Assembly (NCBI RefSeq): GCF_001956315.1
Contig: NZ_KV887141.1
Span: 69,595-133,594 of the forward strand
Direction: 5' to 3'
DNA from: Sphingomonas montana
GTDB taxonomy: Bacteria; Pseudomonadota; Alphaproteobacteria; Sphingomonadales; Sphingomonadaceae
DNA length: 64,000 nucleotides
Shown: in pieces, positions 10,001-18,807 of the stretch
How the letters are laid out: each line of letters opens with the position of its first letter
Numbering within the stretch: position 1 is the stretch's first letter
Notes under the pieces: model-generated
Seen by the model: the letters and a program-made list of their open reading frames with translations, nothing else
The model's database searches: none
Told to the model about the DNA's origin: nothing
Position numbers and translations under genes: made by a program

Positions 10001-10461
10001 TGGCGGCGGGCGACCGCTGGCTGATGCAGTCCGGCGGGGTCGGTGATTCGGATGAGCGCGCCGCGCTGCTCGCCAGTGCCTGCAGGATCGTCGCGGATCC
10101 GCGGTTCGCCGAGATATTCGGTCCGGACGCGCTGGCCGAAGCGCCGATCGCGGCGGTGGTGGACGGCGTGGTGGTGGCAGGCACGGTCGATCGGCTGCTC
10201 GTGCGGCCGGACGGCGTGCGGATCGTCGATTTCAAGACATCGCGACGCGTGCCAAGCGGGATCGATGCGGTGCCGCCACAGCATATCGTGCAGATGGCGG
10301 CCTATGTCGCGGCGCTGGGCGTGGTGTTTCCCGGCCGGCCGGTGTCCGCCGCGTTGCTGTACACCAGCGGGCCGACCTTGTTCGACCTGAGCCCGGAATT
10401 GCTGGCGCGGCACAAGCAGGCCTTCGTGCACCCGGAGCAAAAGCAGCCGCCCGTCGGTTGA
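7006..10461 (+). CDS. addA: Double-strand break repair helicase AddA
   Basis: A 1151-residue UvrD/Rep-type helicase-nuclease. Walker A is SASAGTGKT, motif II is VDEAQDTNTDQW, the later helicase motif is VMTVHGSKGLQ, and LLYVAMTRAEERL matches the motif VI region. The C-terminus carries a second RecB-like nuclease domain (GTVDRLLVRPDG, then IVDFKTSR). The ATG at 7006, inside the end of addB, was preferred; an in-frame ATG at 6994 is possible. With AddB it forms the alphaproteobacterial counterpart of RecBCD. trxA follows after 51 bases. Confidence 0.94.
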   Translation: MAHRFKPLIPLRGDQLRASDPAELVWLSASAGTGKTHVLTARVLRLLLSGVDPAAILCLTFTKAGAAEMADRIHGRLAAWVRLDDAKLRKELFALGEPHGDDAVAGARTLFARVLEAAGGGLRIQTIHAFCQTLLAGFPAEAGLTPGFRPIEGREEAALARRVLAEMLVAAEREGDLPLIRDVQALSRRLGEGAAEAYLIECARAPVALEELGPRPGIEARLRAALGVPIGDVEAVIAEACADDMFDIDALMEISEANGNWGTKTALARADRIAAWLTGDPATRAAGLADLHQVWAKADGEPRSFAKGQAPQIPGYAETAMRLHDRCGALLTLRAGAALAALVGAGLRAGQTYALLYAAAKRRAGLVDFDDLIRTTVRLLMTDGMGDWVRYKLDRQTDHILVDEAQDTNTDQWTIVAMLAGEFFAGEGARPNARRTIFTVGDFKQAIFGFQGTNPQAFAAARLHFERGARGADREILALSLDQSFRSTPPVLELVDRLIGDLGADTLGLGPDHAVERHASFKGGPGTITLLRPHSAGDGEGAGDAADDGGEESWIDDATRAFATRLARQIRAWLDDGLPLESQGRALRPEDILILVRKRGTLASLIVARLHAEGVPVAGVDRLRLDAPLAVRDLLAAARFAVQPEDDLTLAALLVSPLFGWSQQTLYDVGFGRIGTLRQAVREKGDAATQAGLNDLLARADYETPFRFLDHILTGPLDGQRRLIGRLGEEARDPIQELVGAALAYEDEATPTLQGFLDWFDRGEVTITRDPSALLDAVRVMTVHGSKGLQAPMVILADATTDPELAPRRSIKWSLGEAGPVPVFRPRKAELAGSLADDMASEAQREREEHWRLLYVAMTRAEERLVIGGALGPRAKGVPPERSWYAAIGQAMAGLGALPVDDAIWGQAHHHRGTAPAAARMPSAGRARPRLPVPAEPAWLRRAAPEEARPPRPLAPSSLGLDAVSDPPPVAAMRAAAERGRLLHALFERLPAVAPERRMAAGDRWLMQSGGVGDSDERAALLASACRIVADPRFAEIFGPDALAEAPIAAVVDGVVVAGTVDRLLVRPDGVRIVDFKTSRRVPSGIDAVPPQHIVQMAAYVAALGVVFPGRPVSAALLYTSGPTLFDLSPELLARHKQAFVHPEQKQPPVG

Positions 10462-10512
10462 GCCGGCAGGCGGTGCGTCCTACATCGGGACCAACGTTAC
10501 AGGAGCAGTCAC

Positions 10513-10833
10513 ATGGCGACCAAGAAGATCACCGACACCAGTTTCCACGCCGACGTCATTGCAGCGGACGGCCCCGTACTGGTCGATTTCTGGGCGGAGT
10601 GGTGCGGCCCTTGCAAGCAGATCGGCCCCTCGCTCGAGGAATTGTCCGAGGAACTCGGCCAGAAGGTGACGATCGCCAAGATCAACATCGACGAGAACCC
10701 CGACGCGCCGGCGAAGTACGGCGTGCGTGGCATCCCGACGATGATCCTGTTCAAGGGTGGCGAAGCGGCCGCGACGAAGGTCGGCGCCGCACCGAAGAGC
10801 CAGTTGAAGAGCTGGTTGGAAGGCGCGCTGTAA
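10513..10833 (+). CDS. trxA: Thioredoxin TrxA
   Basis: A 106-residue cytoplasmic thioredoxin with the active site WAEWCGPCK near residue 33 and the cis-proline loop [11 protein letters not shown]. It is full length and has no signal peptide. A ribosome binding site (AGGAGC) lies about 10 bases before the ATG. trxA directly after addBA is a common alphaproteobacterial arrangement, and the gene is closed by a strong terminator at 10849. Confidence 0.97.
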   Translation: MATKKITDTSFHADVIAADGPVLVDFWAEWCGPCKQIGPSLEELSEELGQKVTIAKINIDENPDAPAKYGVRGIPTMILFKGGEAAATKVGAAPKSQLKSWLEGAL

Positions 10834-10848
10834 ACTGATGAAGTGGAT

Positions 10849-10890
10849 GGGCTGCGTCGCGCAGGTGGGTGCGACGCGGCCTGTGTTTTT
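10849..10890 (+). terminator. Rho-independent terminator after trxA
   Basis: GGCTGCGTCGCGC pairs with GTGCGACGCGGCC (11 of 13 positions) around a short loop, and the stem is followed by TGTGTTTTT. It lies 15 bases after the trxA stop. Confidence 0.85.
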
Positions 10891-11021
10891 ACGGACTTAC
10901 ACGGTAGATTTTGAGTAACCGTCGACGCAGTAATTAATCTTCCTTAGCCGTCTGTGCCCAGGACTGCGGCAAAGTTTCATTTTGGTTGCGCTAGTCTCGT
11001 TTGGCAGCGTGGTGAATTTCG

Positions 11022-11050
11022 ATACTGACCAGTATTATCGTAGTGATAAT
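11022..11050. promoter_or_regulatory. Two adjacent inverted repeats in the trxA-IMPase gap
   Basis: The 444-base gap 10834-11277 has no gene that can be supported. Past the trxA terminator it holds ATACTGACCAGTAT (two perfect 6-base arms, 2-base spacer) and, overlapping it, ATTATC...GATAAT (two perfect 6-base arms, 5-base spacer). They could be operators, but both flanking genes end here (trxA on +, the phosphatase on -), so no obvious promoter needs them. Confidence 0.25.
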
Positions 11051-11277
11051 GGATCCCGACGTCCGCCAAGGTGACGGTTAGGCGGTCGGTCCTTTAACTG
11101 GACTTGCGTGTCGTCGAGTGGACCGTCGGTACGGCAATCCACCGCGACGCGATGATTATCCGATCCTTTAAGCTACGGCCGGCATTTTCGAGCCAAGGTC
11201 GCCCCTCCGATCGTGCGGCTGACCATACACAGCGCTGGAGGCGGCGGTCAGACCGGCCGCCGCCCTGCACTGCCCGA

Positions 11278-12072
11278 TCAGCCGAACATGACCTTCGCCG
11301 CGCGGTCCCAGATTTCGGGGGTGGCGGCGGCGATGGCGCCGGTGCCGGGGGTGCCGATACGGTAGGGGGTGCCGTCCGGGCGGGCGATGCGGCCGCCGGC
11401 TTCTTCAAGGAACAGTCCGCCGGGGGCGTGATCCCAGGGCCAGGTGCGTTCGAACAGCGCGATGTCGTTTTGACCCAACACCAGCCGCGGATATTGTTCG
11501 CCCGCGCAGCGCGGGATGGCGACGAGGTCCAGCCTGTCCCGCGCGCGTTCGATGAGGTCCTGCCGACGTTCGTCATCGAGATAATGCAGTGCGAGGGCCG
11601 CCACGGCGAGCGGGCCGCCGGTCGGCTTCGTGCGGACCCGTTCGTCGTTCACGAACGCGCCGCGCCCGCGGGCGGCGTGGCACATGCGGTCGGTTGTCGG
11701 GTCCAGTATCCAGCCGGCCTCGCGTTCGCCGTCCACCGTCAGTGCGATCATGATCGCGAAGGGGTGGATGCCCTCCGAGAAATTCTTCGTGCCGTCGAGC
11801 GGATCGATGATCCAGACGGTACCCGCGCCGATCCCGTCGAGGACCGCCGGATCGAGCGACGCGGCTTCCTCCCCCACCACGCGCGCGCCGGGCAGCAGGC
11901 GGGCGAGTGCGTCGGTCAGCAGCGCCTCGCTTTCCTGATCGACGATCGTCACCGGATCGCCGGGCGTCTTGTCCGATACTTCGTGCGCCGCAAGGTTGCG
12001 GAAGCGCGGCATCATGATCTCGGTCGCCACGCGGCACATGAGGGCGGAGACTTCGGTGTGAAGGCCGTGCAT
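11278..12072 (-). CDS. Inositol monophosphatase family protein
   Basis: A 264-residue member of the IMPase/FBPase fold with the full metal site: GEEAA near residue 68, DPLDGTKNF near residue 90, and WDHAPGG near residue 212. These enzymes are Mg-dependent phosphatases of inositol phosphate, histidinol phosphate or PAP. Nothing in the sequence fixes the substrate. It starts one base after the argJ stop and is probably co-transcribed with argJ. A histidinol-phosphate phosphatase role is conceivable because of the amino-acid-biosynthesis neighbour, but it is not shown. Confidence 0.88.
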   Translation of the reverse strand: MHGLHTEVSALMCRVATEIMMPRFRNLAAHEVSDKTPGDPVTIVDQESEALLTDALARLLPGARVVGEEAASLDPAVLDGIGAGTVWIIDPLDGTKNFSEGIHPFAIMIALTVDGEREAGWILDPTTDRMCHAARGRGAFVNDERVRTKPTGGPLAVAALALHYLDDERRQDLIERARDRLDLVAIPRCAGEQYPRLVLGQNDIALFERTWPWDHAPGGLFLEEAGGRIARPDGTPYRIGTPGTGAIAAATPEIWDRAAKVMFG

Positions 12073-12073
12073 G

Positions 12074-13297
12074 TCAGCTCCGATAGTCGGCGTTGATGGC
12101 GATGTAGCCGTGGGTTAGGTCGCACGTCCAGACGGTGGCGGTGCCGTCGCCCAGCCCCATGTCGACGCCGATGTCGATCTCGCGGTCCTTCAGGTGGGCG
12201 GCGACGGGGGCCTCGTCATAGCCTTCGACCGCGATGCCGCCGGTCGCGACCTGTGTATCGCCGAACCGGATCGACAGCAGGTCGCGTTCGGCGGGCTCGC
12301 CGGCCTTGCCGACCGCCATCACGATCCGGCCCCAGTTGGCATCCTCGCCGGCGATCGCGGTCTTCACCAATGGGGAGTTGGCGATCGACAAGCCGATACG
12401 GCGCGCGCTGGCGTCCGACTTGGCCCCGGTGACGCTGATTTCGATGAACTTCGACGCGCCTTCGCCGTCGCGGACCACCGCCTGGGCGAGCATGCGGCAC
12501 AGGTCGGCAAGGGCCGCGCGGAACGCATCGGCACCGGGATCCTCGTCGGTTTCGAGCGGGGCGTTGCCGGCCTTGGCCGTCGCGAAGGCGAGGACGGTGT
12601 CGGAGGTCGAGGTATCGCCATCGACCGTGATGCAGGAGAAGGTCGTCGCGTTCGCCTGCATCAGCATGGTCTGCAGCAACGGCGCGGCGATCGCGCAATC
12701 TGTAAAGACGAAGCCGAGCATCGTTGCCATGTCGGGCGCGATCATGCCTGAGCCCTTGACGATGCCGACCAGCGTGATGCGCCGACCGTCGACGATCGCA
12801 TGGGTGACCGCTGCCTTGGGAAAGGTATCGGTGGTCATGATCGTCGCGGCGGCATCGGCCCAGGAAGCGGGCGGGGCGGCGAGGACCGCATCGATGCCGG
12901 CCTCCGCCCGGTCGATCGGCAGGGGAACGCCGATGACGCCGGTGGAGGCGACGAACACGTCCGACGGGCGACAGCCGGTGGCACCGGCGACGCGCGCGGC
13001 AATCGCCTCGACCGCGGCGCGGCCGCGGTGGCCGGTGAAGGCGTTGCTGTTGCCCGCATTCACCACCAGCGCGCGTGCCTGGCCCAGGACGAGTGCTGCG
13101 CTGCACCATTCGACCTCTGGCGAGGGACACAGGCTCTGCGTCGTGACGCCGGCCACGACGGTGCCGGCGTCGAAGGCGGCATAGGTCAGGTCGGCGCGGT
13201 CCCATGCCTTGTACCCGGCGCGGGCGATACCCAGCCGGACGCCGGCGACGGGCGGCAGATCGGGGAACGGCAGGGCGAGCGGGGAGAGGTCGGTCAT
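12074..13297 (-). CDS. argJ: Bifunctional glutamate N-acetyltransferase/amino-acid acetyltransferase ArgJ
   Basis: A 407-residue ArgJ. It catalyses acetyl transfer from N-acetylornithine to glutamate, and in bifunctional forms acetyl-CoA-dependent glutamate acetylation, in arginine synthesis. The self-cleavage site is intact: KGSGMIAPDMATMLGF, where cleavage precedes the Thr of MATML to make alpha and beta chains. GNSNAFTG and the C-terminal TCDLTHGYIAINADYRS are also family segments. The ATG at 13297 has an AGGAG ribosome site 7 bases upstream; the longer upstream frame runs through intergenic repeats and was rejected. Confidence 0.95.
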   Translation of the reverse strand: MTDLSPLALPFPDLPPVAGVRLGIARAGYKAWDRADLTYAAFDAGTVVAGVTTQSLCPSPEVEWCSAALVLGQARALVVNAGNSNAFTGHRGRAAVEAIAARVAGATGCRPSDVFVASTGVIGVPLPIDRAEAGIDAVLAAPPASWADAAATIMTTDTFPKAAVTHAIVDGRRITLVGIVKGSGMIAPDMATMLGFVFTDCAIAAPLLQTMLMQANATTFSCITVDGDTSTSDTVLAFATAKAGNAPLETDEDPGADAFRAALADLCRMLAQAVVRDGEGASKFIEISVTGAKSDASARRIGLSIANSPLVKTAIAGEDANWGRIVMAVGKAGEPAERDLLSIRFGDTQVATGGIAVEGYDEAPVAAHLKDREIDIGVDMGLGDGTATVWTCDLTHGYIAINADYRS

Positions 13298-13401
13298 CGG
13301 GACTCCTGCGGCGACGGGCGCGGGGGGAGCCTTAGCGGGTTGTGGCGGGTGGGGGAATGATTTGGGGTTTGGGATCCCGGGGGGCTTTGCTCTTTGTCCG
13401 T

Positions 13402-13632
13402 CCATCCCGAGCGAAGTCGAGGGACCCTTCGAGCGAAGTCGAGAAGAGGCTGGCTGGGCGGCCGGGCGATTTACGGAGTCCTCGTCTTTTGGGTGGTGCG
13501 ATGCCCTCGATAGGCGAGAGGAGGATTGACTGTGGTCGGCTCGCTGTTTGGTGCCTGTTTCCAGCGGCAGCTTGGTGGTGCAGTTGGCTTCTCGACTACG
13601 CTCGAAGGGTCCCTCGACTTCGCTTGGGATGG
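13402..13632. repeat. MITE-like element: 45-base inverted repeats around about 140 bases
   Basis: The arms are 13402-13446 (starts CCATCCCGAGCGAAGTCG, ends AGTCGAGAAG) and 13588-13632, its reverse complement with about two mismatches. The 141 bases between them code for nothing recognisable. Each arm repeats the GAGCGAAGTCGAG unit twice. Related units occur at 3862-3965 and 31296-31375. This lies in the 717-base gap 13298-14014, which otherwise contains only the hairpin at 13678 and the rpsI terminator. Confidence 0.75.
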
Positions 13633-13677
13633 GCGGGGTTGGTGAGGCTTGAGAGGCAATCGTCCCGCGTCCCAACG

Positions 13678-13739
13678 CCGTTTGGTTCGAGCCTGTCGAG
13701 AACTCCGCGCAGGGTTCTCGACAGGCTCGAACCAAACGG
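13678..13739. repeat. Long perfect hairpin repeat (GGTTCGAGCCTGTCGAGA family)
   Basis: Two 26-base arms, 13678-13703 and 13714-13739, are exact reverse complements around a 10-base loop. A second copy lies at 16943-17012 and a decayed half near 31423-31450. No coding frame uses it. It would form a very stable stem in any transcript crossing it. Confidence 0.88.
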
Positions 13740-13956
13740 GGTGGGGGTGCGCAACATACTGGATCGGCGTGCGCAATCTGGTTGGAGGCGGGGCGCCACC
13801 AACGGCGCGGTAGGGCGCGCGGTCTACGAGGGTAGCGTGTGCGCAATCTTTGGTGTCGCGCCTCTGATACGTCCGGCGCGCCGGGTGAAGAGGTTGCGTC
13901 TAGGTCCCGGCCTTCGCCGGGGAACTGTTGGGGTAGTGCCTAGCGGTGAGACCAAC

Positions 13957-13984
13957 AAAAAAGGCCCCGCATCGCTGCGGGGCC
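13957..13984 (-). terminator. Rho-independent terminator of rplM-rpsI
   Basis: On the minus strand GGCCCCGCA and TGCGGGGCC form a perfect 9-base stem with a 4-base loop, followed by six T. It lies about 30 bases after the rpsI stop. Confidence 0.92.
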
Positions 13985-14014
13985 CTTCGTTGACCGACCG
14001 GGGCCGGGGTTGGA

Positions 14015-14602
14015 TTAGCGCTTCGAGAACTGGAAGCTGCGGCGGGCCTTCGCCTTGCCGTACTTCTTGCGTTCCACGGCGCGCGGATCGCGCGTCAGGA
14101 AGCCGGCAGCCTTGACGGCGGCGCGGAGGACCGGTTCGTAGCGGGTCAGCGCCTGGCTGATGCCGTGCTTGACCGCACCGGCCTGGCCGGAGAGGCCGCC
14201 GCCCTTGACGGTGCAGACAACATCGTACTGGCCGCCGCGATCGGCGATGTCGAACACCTGGTTGATGACCAGACGCAGCGTCGGACGTGCGAAATACACT
14301 TCCTGATCGCGACCGTTGACCGTGATCTTGCCGGTGCCGGGCTTGACCCAGACGCGGGCAACCGCGTCCTTGCGTCGGCCGGTGGCATAGGCGCGGCCCT
14401 GCGCGTCGATGATCTGTTCGCGCAGCGGCGTGAACGGGGTCTCGGGCTGGGCCGGTGCCTCGTTCGTCTGCTCGCCTTCGTCGTTATAGTGGACGACATC
14501 GGCCTTGGGCGCCGGAGCGGGGGTGGCGCCGGTCAGCGCGGCGAGGTCTGCGAGCGACTGGCGGCCATCGCTCTGGCCGTCATTCTGGCGGTCGTCGGTC
14601 AT
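14015..14602 (-). CDS. rpsI: 30S ribosomal protein S9, with N-terminal extension
   Basis: The C-terminal 128 residues are a standard S9, from [15 protein letters not shown] to the basic tail [10 protein letters not shown] that reaches the ribosomal P site. About 65 residues precede this core and are acidic and low in complexity (rich in D, Q, E, A, P). The ATG at 14602 overlaps the rplM stop by 4 bases, so the extension belongs to the translated gene and is not a start error. Its role is unknown. Confidence 0.96.
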   Translation of the reverse strand: MTDDRQNDGQSDGRQSLADLAALTGATPAPAPKADVVHYNDEGEQTNEAPAQPETPFTPLREQIIDAQGRAYATGRRKDAVARVWVKPGTGKITVNGRDQEVYFARPTLRLVINQVFDIADRGGQYDVVCTVKGGGLSGQAGAVKHGISQALTRYEPVLRAAVKAAGFLTRDPRAVERKKYGKAKARRSFQFSKR

Positions 14603-15081
14603 CGTGCACCCACCTTGTTCTTCGGGTTCATCGCGGCGATGTCCATCACCTGCGGATGCTGTGCTTCATGGTCGTGCTCGGTGCCCTTGAAGAGGCGCAG
14701 GTTGCGCATCTGCTGACGGCCGAGCGGGCCGCGCGGGATCATGCGTTCCACGGCCTTTTCCAGGACGCGTTCCGGGAAGCGCCCCTCGAGGACCTTGGCC
14801 GCGGTCACGCCCTTGATGCCGCCGGCATAACCGGTGTGGCGGTAATAGACCTTCTGCGCAGCCTTGCGGCCGGTGAAGCGCACCTTGTCCGCATTGATGA
14901 CGATGACGTTGTCACCGCAATCGATGTGCGGGGTGTAGGATGCCTTGTGCTTGCCGCGCAGGACGTTGGCGATGATCGAGGCGACGCGCCCGACGACCAG
15001 GCCATCGGCATCGATCAGATGCCATTTCTTTTCGACGGTGTACGGCGTGGCCGACTTCGTCGTCTTCATCAGCGCCTTCAT
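14599..15081 (-). CDS. rplM: 50S ribosomal protein L13
   Basis: A 160-residue L13 with typical segments [41 protein letters not shown] and [16 protein letters not shown]. It binds 23S rRNA early in assembly. The ATG at 15081 was chosen; a TTG 15 bases earlier would add KGTP and is less likely. It is the first gene of the rplM-rpsI operon. Confidence 0.97.
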   Translation of the reverse strand: MKALMKTTKSATPYTVEKKWHLIDADGLVVGRVASIIANVLRGKHKASYTPHIDCGDNVIVINADKVRFTGRKAAQKVYYRHTGYAGGIKGVTAAKVLEGRFPERVLEKAVERMIPRGPLGRQQMRNLRLFKGTEHDHEAQHPQVMDIAAMNPKNKVGAR

Positions 15082-15108
15082 GGGCGTGCCTTTCAACGGA
15101 AACGAGGA

Positions 15109-15130
15109 CGCCGCCCTTCACAGGGCGGCG
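15109..15130 (-). promoter_or_regulatory. Stable hairpin in the rplM leader
   Basis: CGCCGCCCT and AGGGCGGCG form a perfect 9-base stem with a 4-base loop, ending 28 bases before the rplM start codon. It has no T-tract, so it is not a classical terminator. Ribosomal protein operons are often autoregulated through leader structures; such a role here is inference. Confidence 0.35.
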
Positions 15131-15231
15131 CGAACGGCCGGTCAATCGCGGAAAGGGCCGAAAGAGTCAAGTAAACCGCGGCTTTCCTGACGGGTATCAG
15201 GATACCATGCCGTTTTGCGAGCGATGCTGCG

Positions 15232-16317
15232 TCAGTGGGCGAGGACCTGGCCAACCCGTGGCGAGCGGCTGGCCGCCCGGACCGGAGACGACCCCACGCG
15301 GTGCGCACAGGCGACGAGCGCGGCGAGCAGGAGCGCGCCGACCGCCTGATGCGCGGCGGCGATCGGGATCGCGACGCCCGACAGGAGCGCGCCGATGCCG
15401 AGGGCGATCTGTGCCGCGACGAGGCCGCCGGTGAGCGGCAGCGCCCACATCGCGCCGGTGCGGGCGGCGCGGAGCGCGAGCGAGATGGCGGCGCCGGCGG
15501 CGATCCAGGCGAACCAGCGGTGGACGAATTGTACCACGATCGGGTTGTCGATCAGGTTCGCCGCAACGCCCATCGTGTCGCGCCAGCCGCCGGCCGGGAA
15601 CCAGCTGTCGCCCATCATCGGCCAGCTGGAAAAGGCGTAGCCCGCATCGAGCCCGGCAACGAGTGCGCCGATGATGATCTGCACCGCGACGATCGCCAGT
15701 GCGACGATCGATCCGGTGCGGAGCCGGGCAGGGGCCGCGTCAACGTCACGCGCCACCAGTCGCAGGTCGCGTGCCGTCCAGATCATGCCGGAAAAGATGA
15801 ACAGCGCGGCGGACAGATGCGTCGCCAGCCGCAGATGGCTGACGTCCGGCCGGTCGACGAGGCCGGAGGCAACCATCCACCAGCCGATCGCGCCCTGCAA
15901 CCCGCCAAGCGCGAGCAGGGCGGCCAGCCGCGGACCGTACCCCTTGGGAATGGCGCGCCGCCACCAGAACCAGAGCAGCGGCAGGGCGAAGGCGATGCCG
16001 ATCAGCCGGCCGATGACGCGGTGCAGATATTCCCAGAAGAAGATGCCCTGGAACGCCGCCAGCGTCATGCCGCGATTGACCTTCAGATATTCGGGCGTCG
16101 CGCGGTAGGCGTCGAATTCCGCCATCCACTGCGCCGTGTTAAGCGGCGGCACGATGCCGGAGATCGGTTCCCACGTGACCATCGACAGGCCGGATTCGGT
16201 CAGCCGGGTGATGCCCCCGACGACGATCATGCAGAAGACGAGCACCGCCATCGCGATCAGCCAGTTGGCGATGTGGCGGGGGCGGATGGCAGGGGCGTGG
16301 GGGCGGGACAGGCGCAT
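15232..16317 (-). CDS. ctaA: Heme A synthase (COX15/CtaA family)
   Basis: A 361-residue polytopic membrane protein of the alphaproteobacterial/mitochondrial COX15 type. It oxidises heme O to heme A for cytochrome c oxidase. Conserved segments with candidate heme-ligand histidines are FFWEYLHRVIGRLIG, HLRLATHLSAAL, VQFVHRWFAW and AAAHQAVGALLL. RLTESGLSM in the first loop is a family signature. ATG 16317 gives the usual length; the upstream frame is not protein-like. Confidence 0.93.
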   Translation of the reverse strand: MRLSRPHAPAIRPRHIANWLIAMAVLVFCMIVVGGITRLTESGLSMVTWEPISGIVPPLNTAQWMAEFDAYRATPEYLKVNRGMTLAAFQGIFFWEYLHRVIGRLIGIAFALPLLWFWWRRAIPKGYGPRLAALLALGGLQGAIGWWMVASGLVDRPDVSHLRLATHLSAALFIFSGMIWTARDLRLVARDVDAAPARLRTGSIVALAIVAVQIIIGALVAGLDAGYAFSSWPMMGDSWFPAGGWRDTMGVAANLIDNPIVVQFVHRWFAWIAAGAAISLALRAARTGAMWALPLTGGLVAAQIALGIGALLSGVAIPIAAAHQAVGALLLAALVACAHRVGSSPVRAASRSPRVGQVLAH

Positions 16318-16401
16318 GAATGAGGCTATGGCCCCGCCGCCGTGCGCGTTCAATGGCGCGGGGGCCGCTTGTGGCCGGGCAGGCGGGTGATTAGCTATGA
16401 C

Positions 16402-16875
16402 ATGATGTCCCATGGTCCAAATCACCGCCTCCACGAAGGTCCGGCACTTGCCGTCGCAGCGCAGGGGGCGCTGGAACGCGCCGGCGAGCAATGGACGCCG
16501 ATGCGCGCCCGCGTGTTCGACGCGCTGAACCAGTTCGACCGGCCGGCGTCCGCCTACGACATCGCCGATGCGGTATCCAAGGCGGAGGGGCGGCGGGTCG
16601 CCGCCAACAGCGTGTACCGCATCCTGGACCTGTTTGTAGGCAAGAACCTGGTGCAGCGGGTGGAGAGTGCGAACGCCTATATCGCCAACGCCCACCCGGA
16701 TTGCCGGCACGACTGCATCTTCCTGGTATGCGACGGCTGCGGCCAGACGACGCATCTGGACAACGACCGGATCACCGGAACCGTCCGACAGGCGGCGATC
16801 GATGCGGGCTTCGAACCGGTGCGGCCGGTGATCGAGGTGCGCGGGCGCTGTACGGCGTGCGTTGCGGCGGGGTGA
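16402..16875 (+). CDS. Fur-family regulator, Zur-like
   Basis: A 157-residue Fur-superfamily protein. The winged-helix half includes PASAYDIADAVSK and NSVYRILDLF. The C-terminal half has HDCIFLVCDGCGQTTHLD and a final CTAC, giving two CxxC pairs for the structural zinc. The CDGCGQ pattern and short length resemble Zur (zinc uptake regulator) more than Fur or Irr. Start chosen at the tandem ATG 16402/16405. It lies divergently beside the heme A synthase gene. Metal specificity is inferred. Confidence 0.8.
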   Translation: MMSHGPNHRLHEGPALAVAAQGALERAGEQWTPMRARVFDALNQFDRPASAYDIADAVSKAEGRRVAANSVYRILDLFVGKNLVQRVESANAYIANAHPDCRHDCIFLVCDGCGQTTHLDNDRITGTVRQAAIDAGFEPVRPVIEVRGRCTACVAAG

Positions 16876-16942
16876 TTTGCACGAGCGTTGATCGGATCAC
16901 GTAGCGTTCACGCATGAGGATGTCAGCGGAGCTTACGCGGCG

Positions 16943-17012
16943 AACCCCGTGTGGTTCGAGCCAGTCGAGAACCCTGCGCGAAGTTCTCGACAGGCTCGAA
17001 CCAAACGGGGTT
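16943..17012. repeat. Long hairpin repeat, second copy
   Basis: 30-base arms at 16943-16972 and 16983-17012 are reverse complements with two mismatches around a 10-base loop. The core is the same as the hairpin at 13678-13739. It sits between the converging Fur-family and acyl-CoA synthetase genes, where it could act as a two-way terminator. Confidence 0.85.
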
Positions 17013-17034
17013 GGTCAAAGGGTTCAGCTTAGCG

Positions 17035-18690
<1,656 letters not shown>

Positions 18691-18807
18691 CACCACTCCC
18701 GTCACTTTTTTGGCATCGTGGCATGCCGCCGGGGCGGGGGGCAAGCGGTCCGCGCTTGACCCGCGCGCACGGCCGGGGTCCAACGGGTGCCAACATCGGA
18801 GAACCGC

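Noticed and set aside
6922-10440. An 1172-codon minus-strand frame opposite addA
   Set aside because: Same reason: antisense to a gene with intact helicase and nuclease motifs, with low-complexity composition.
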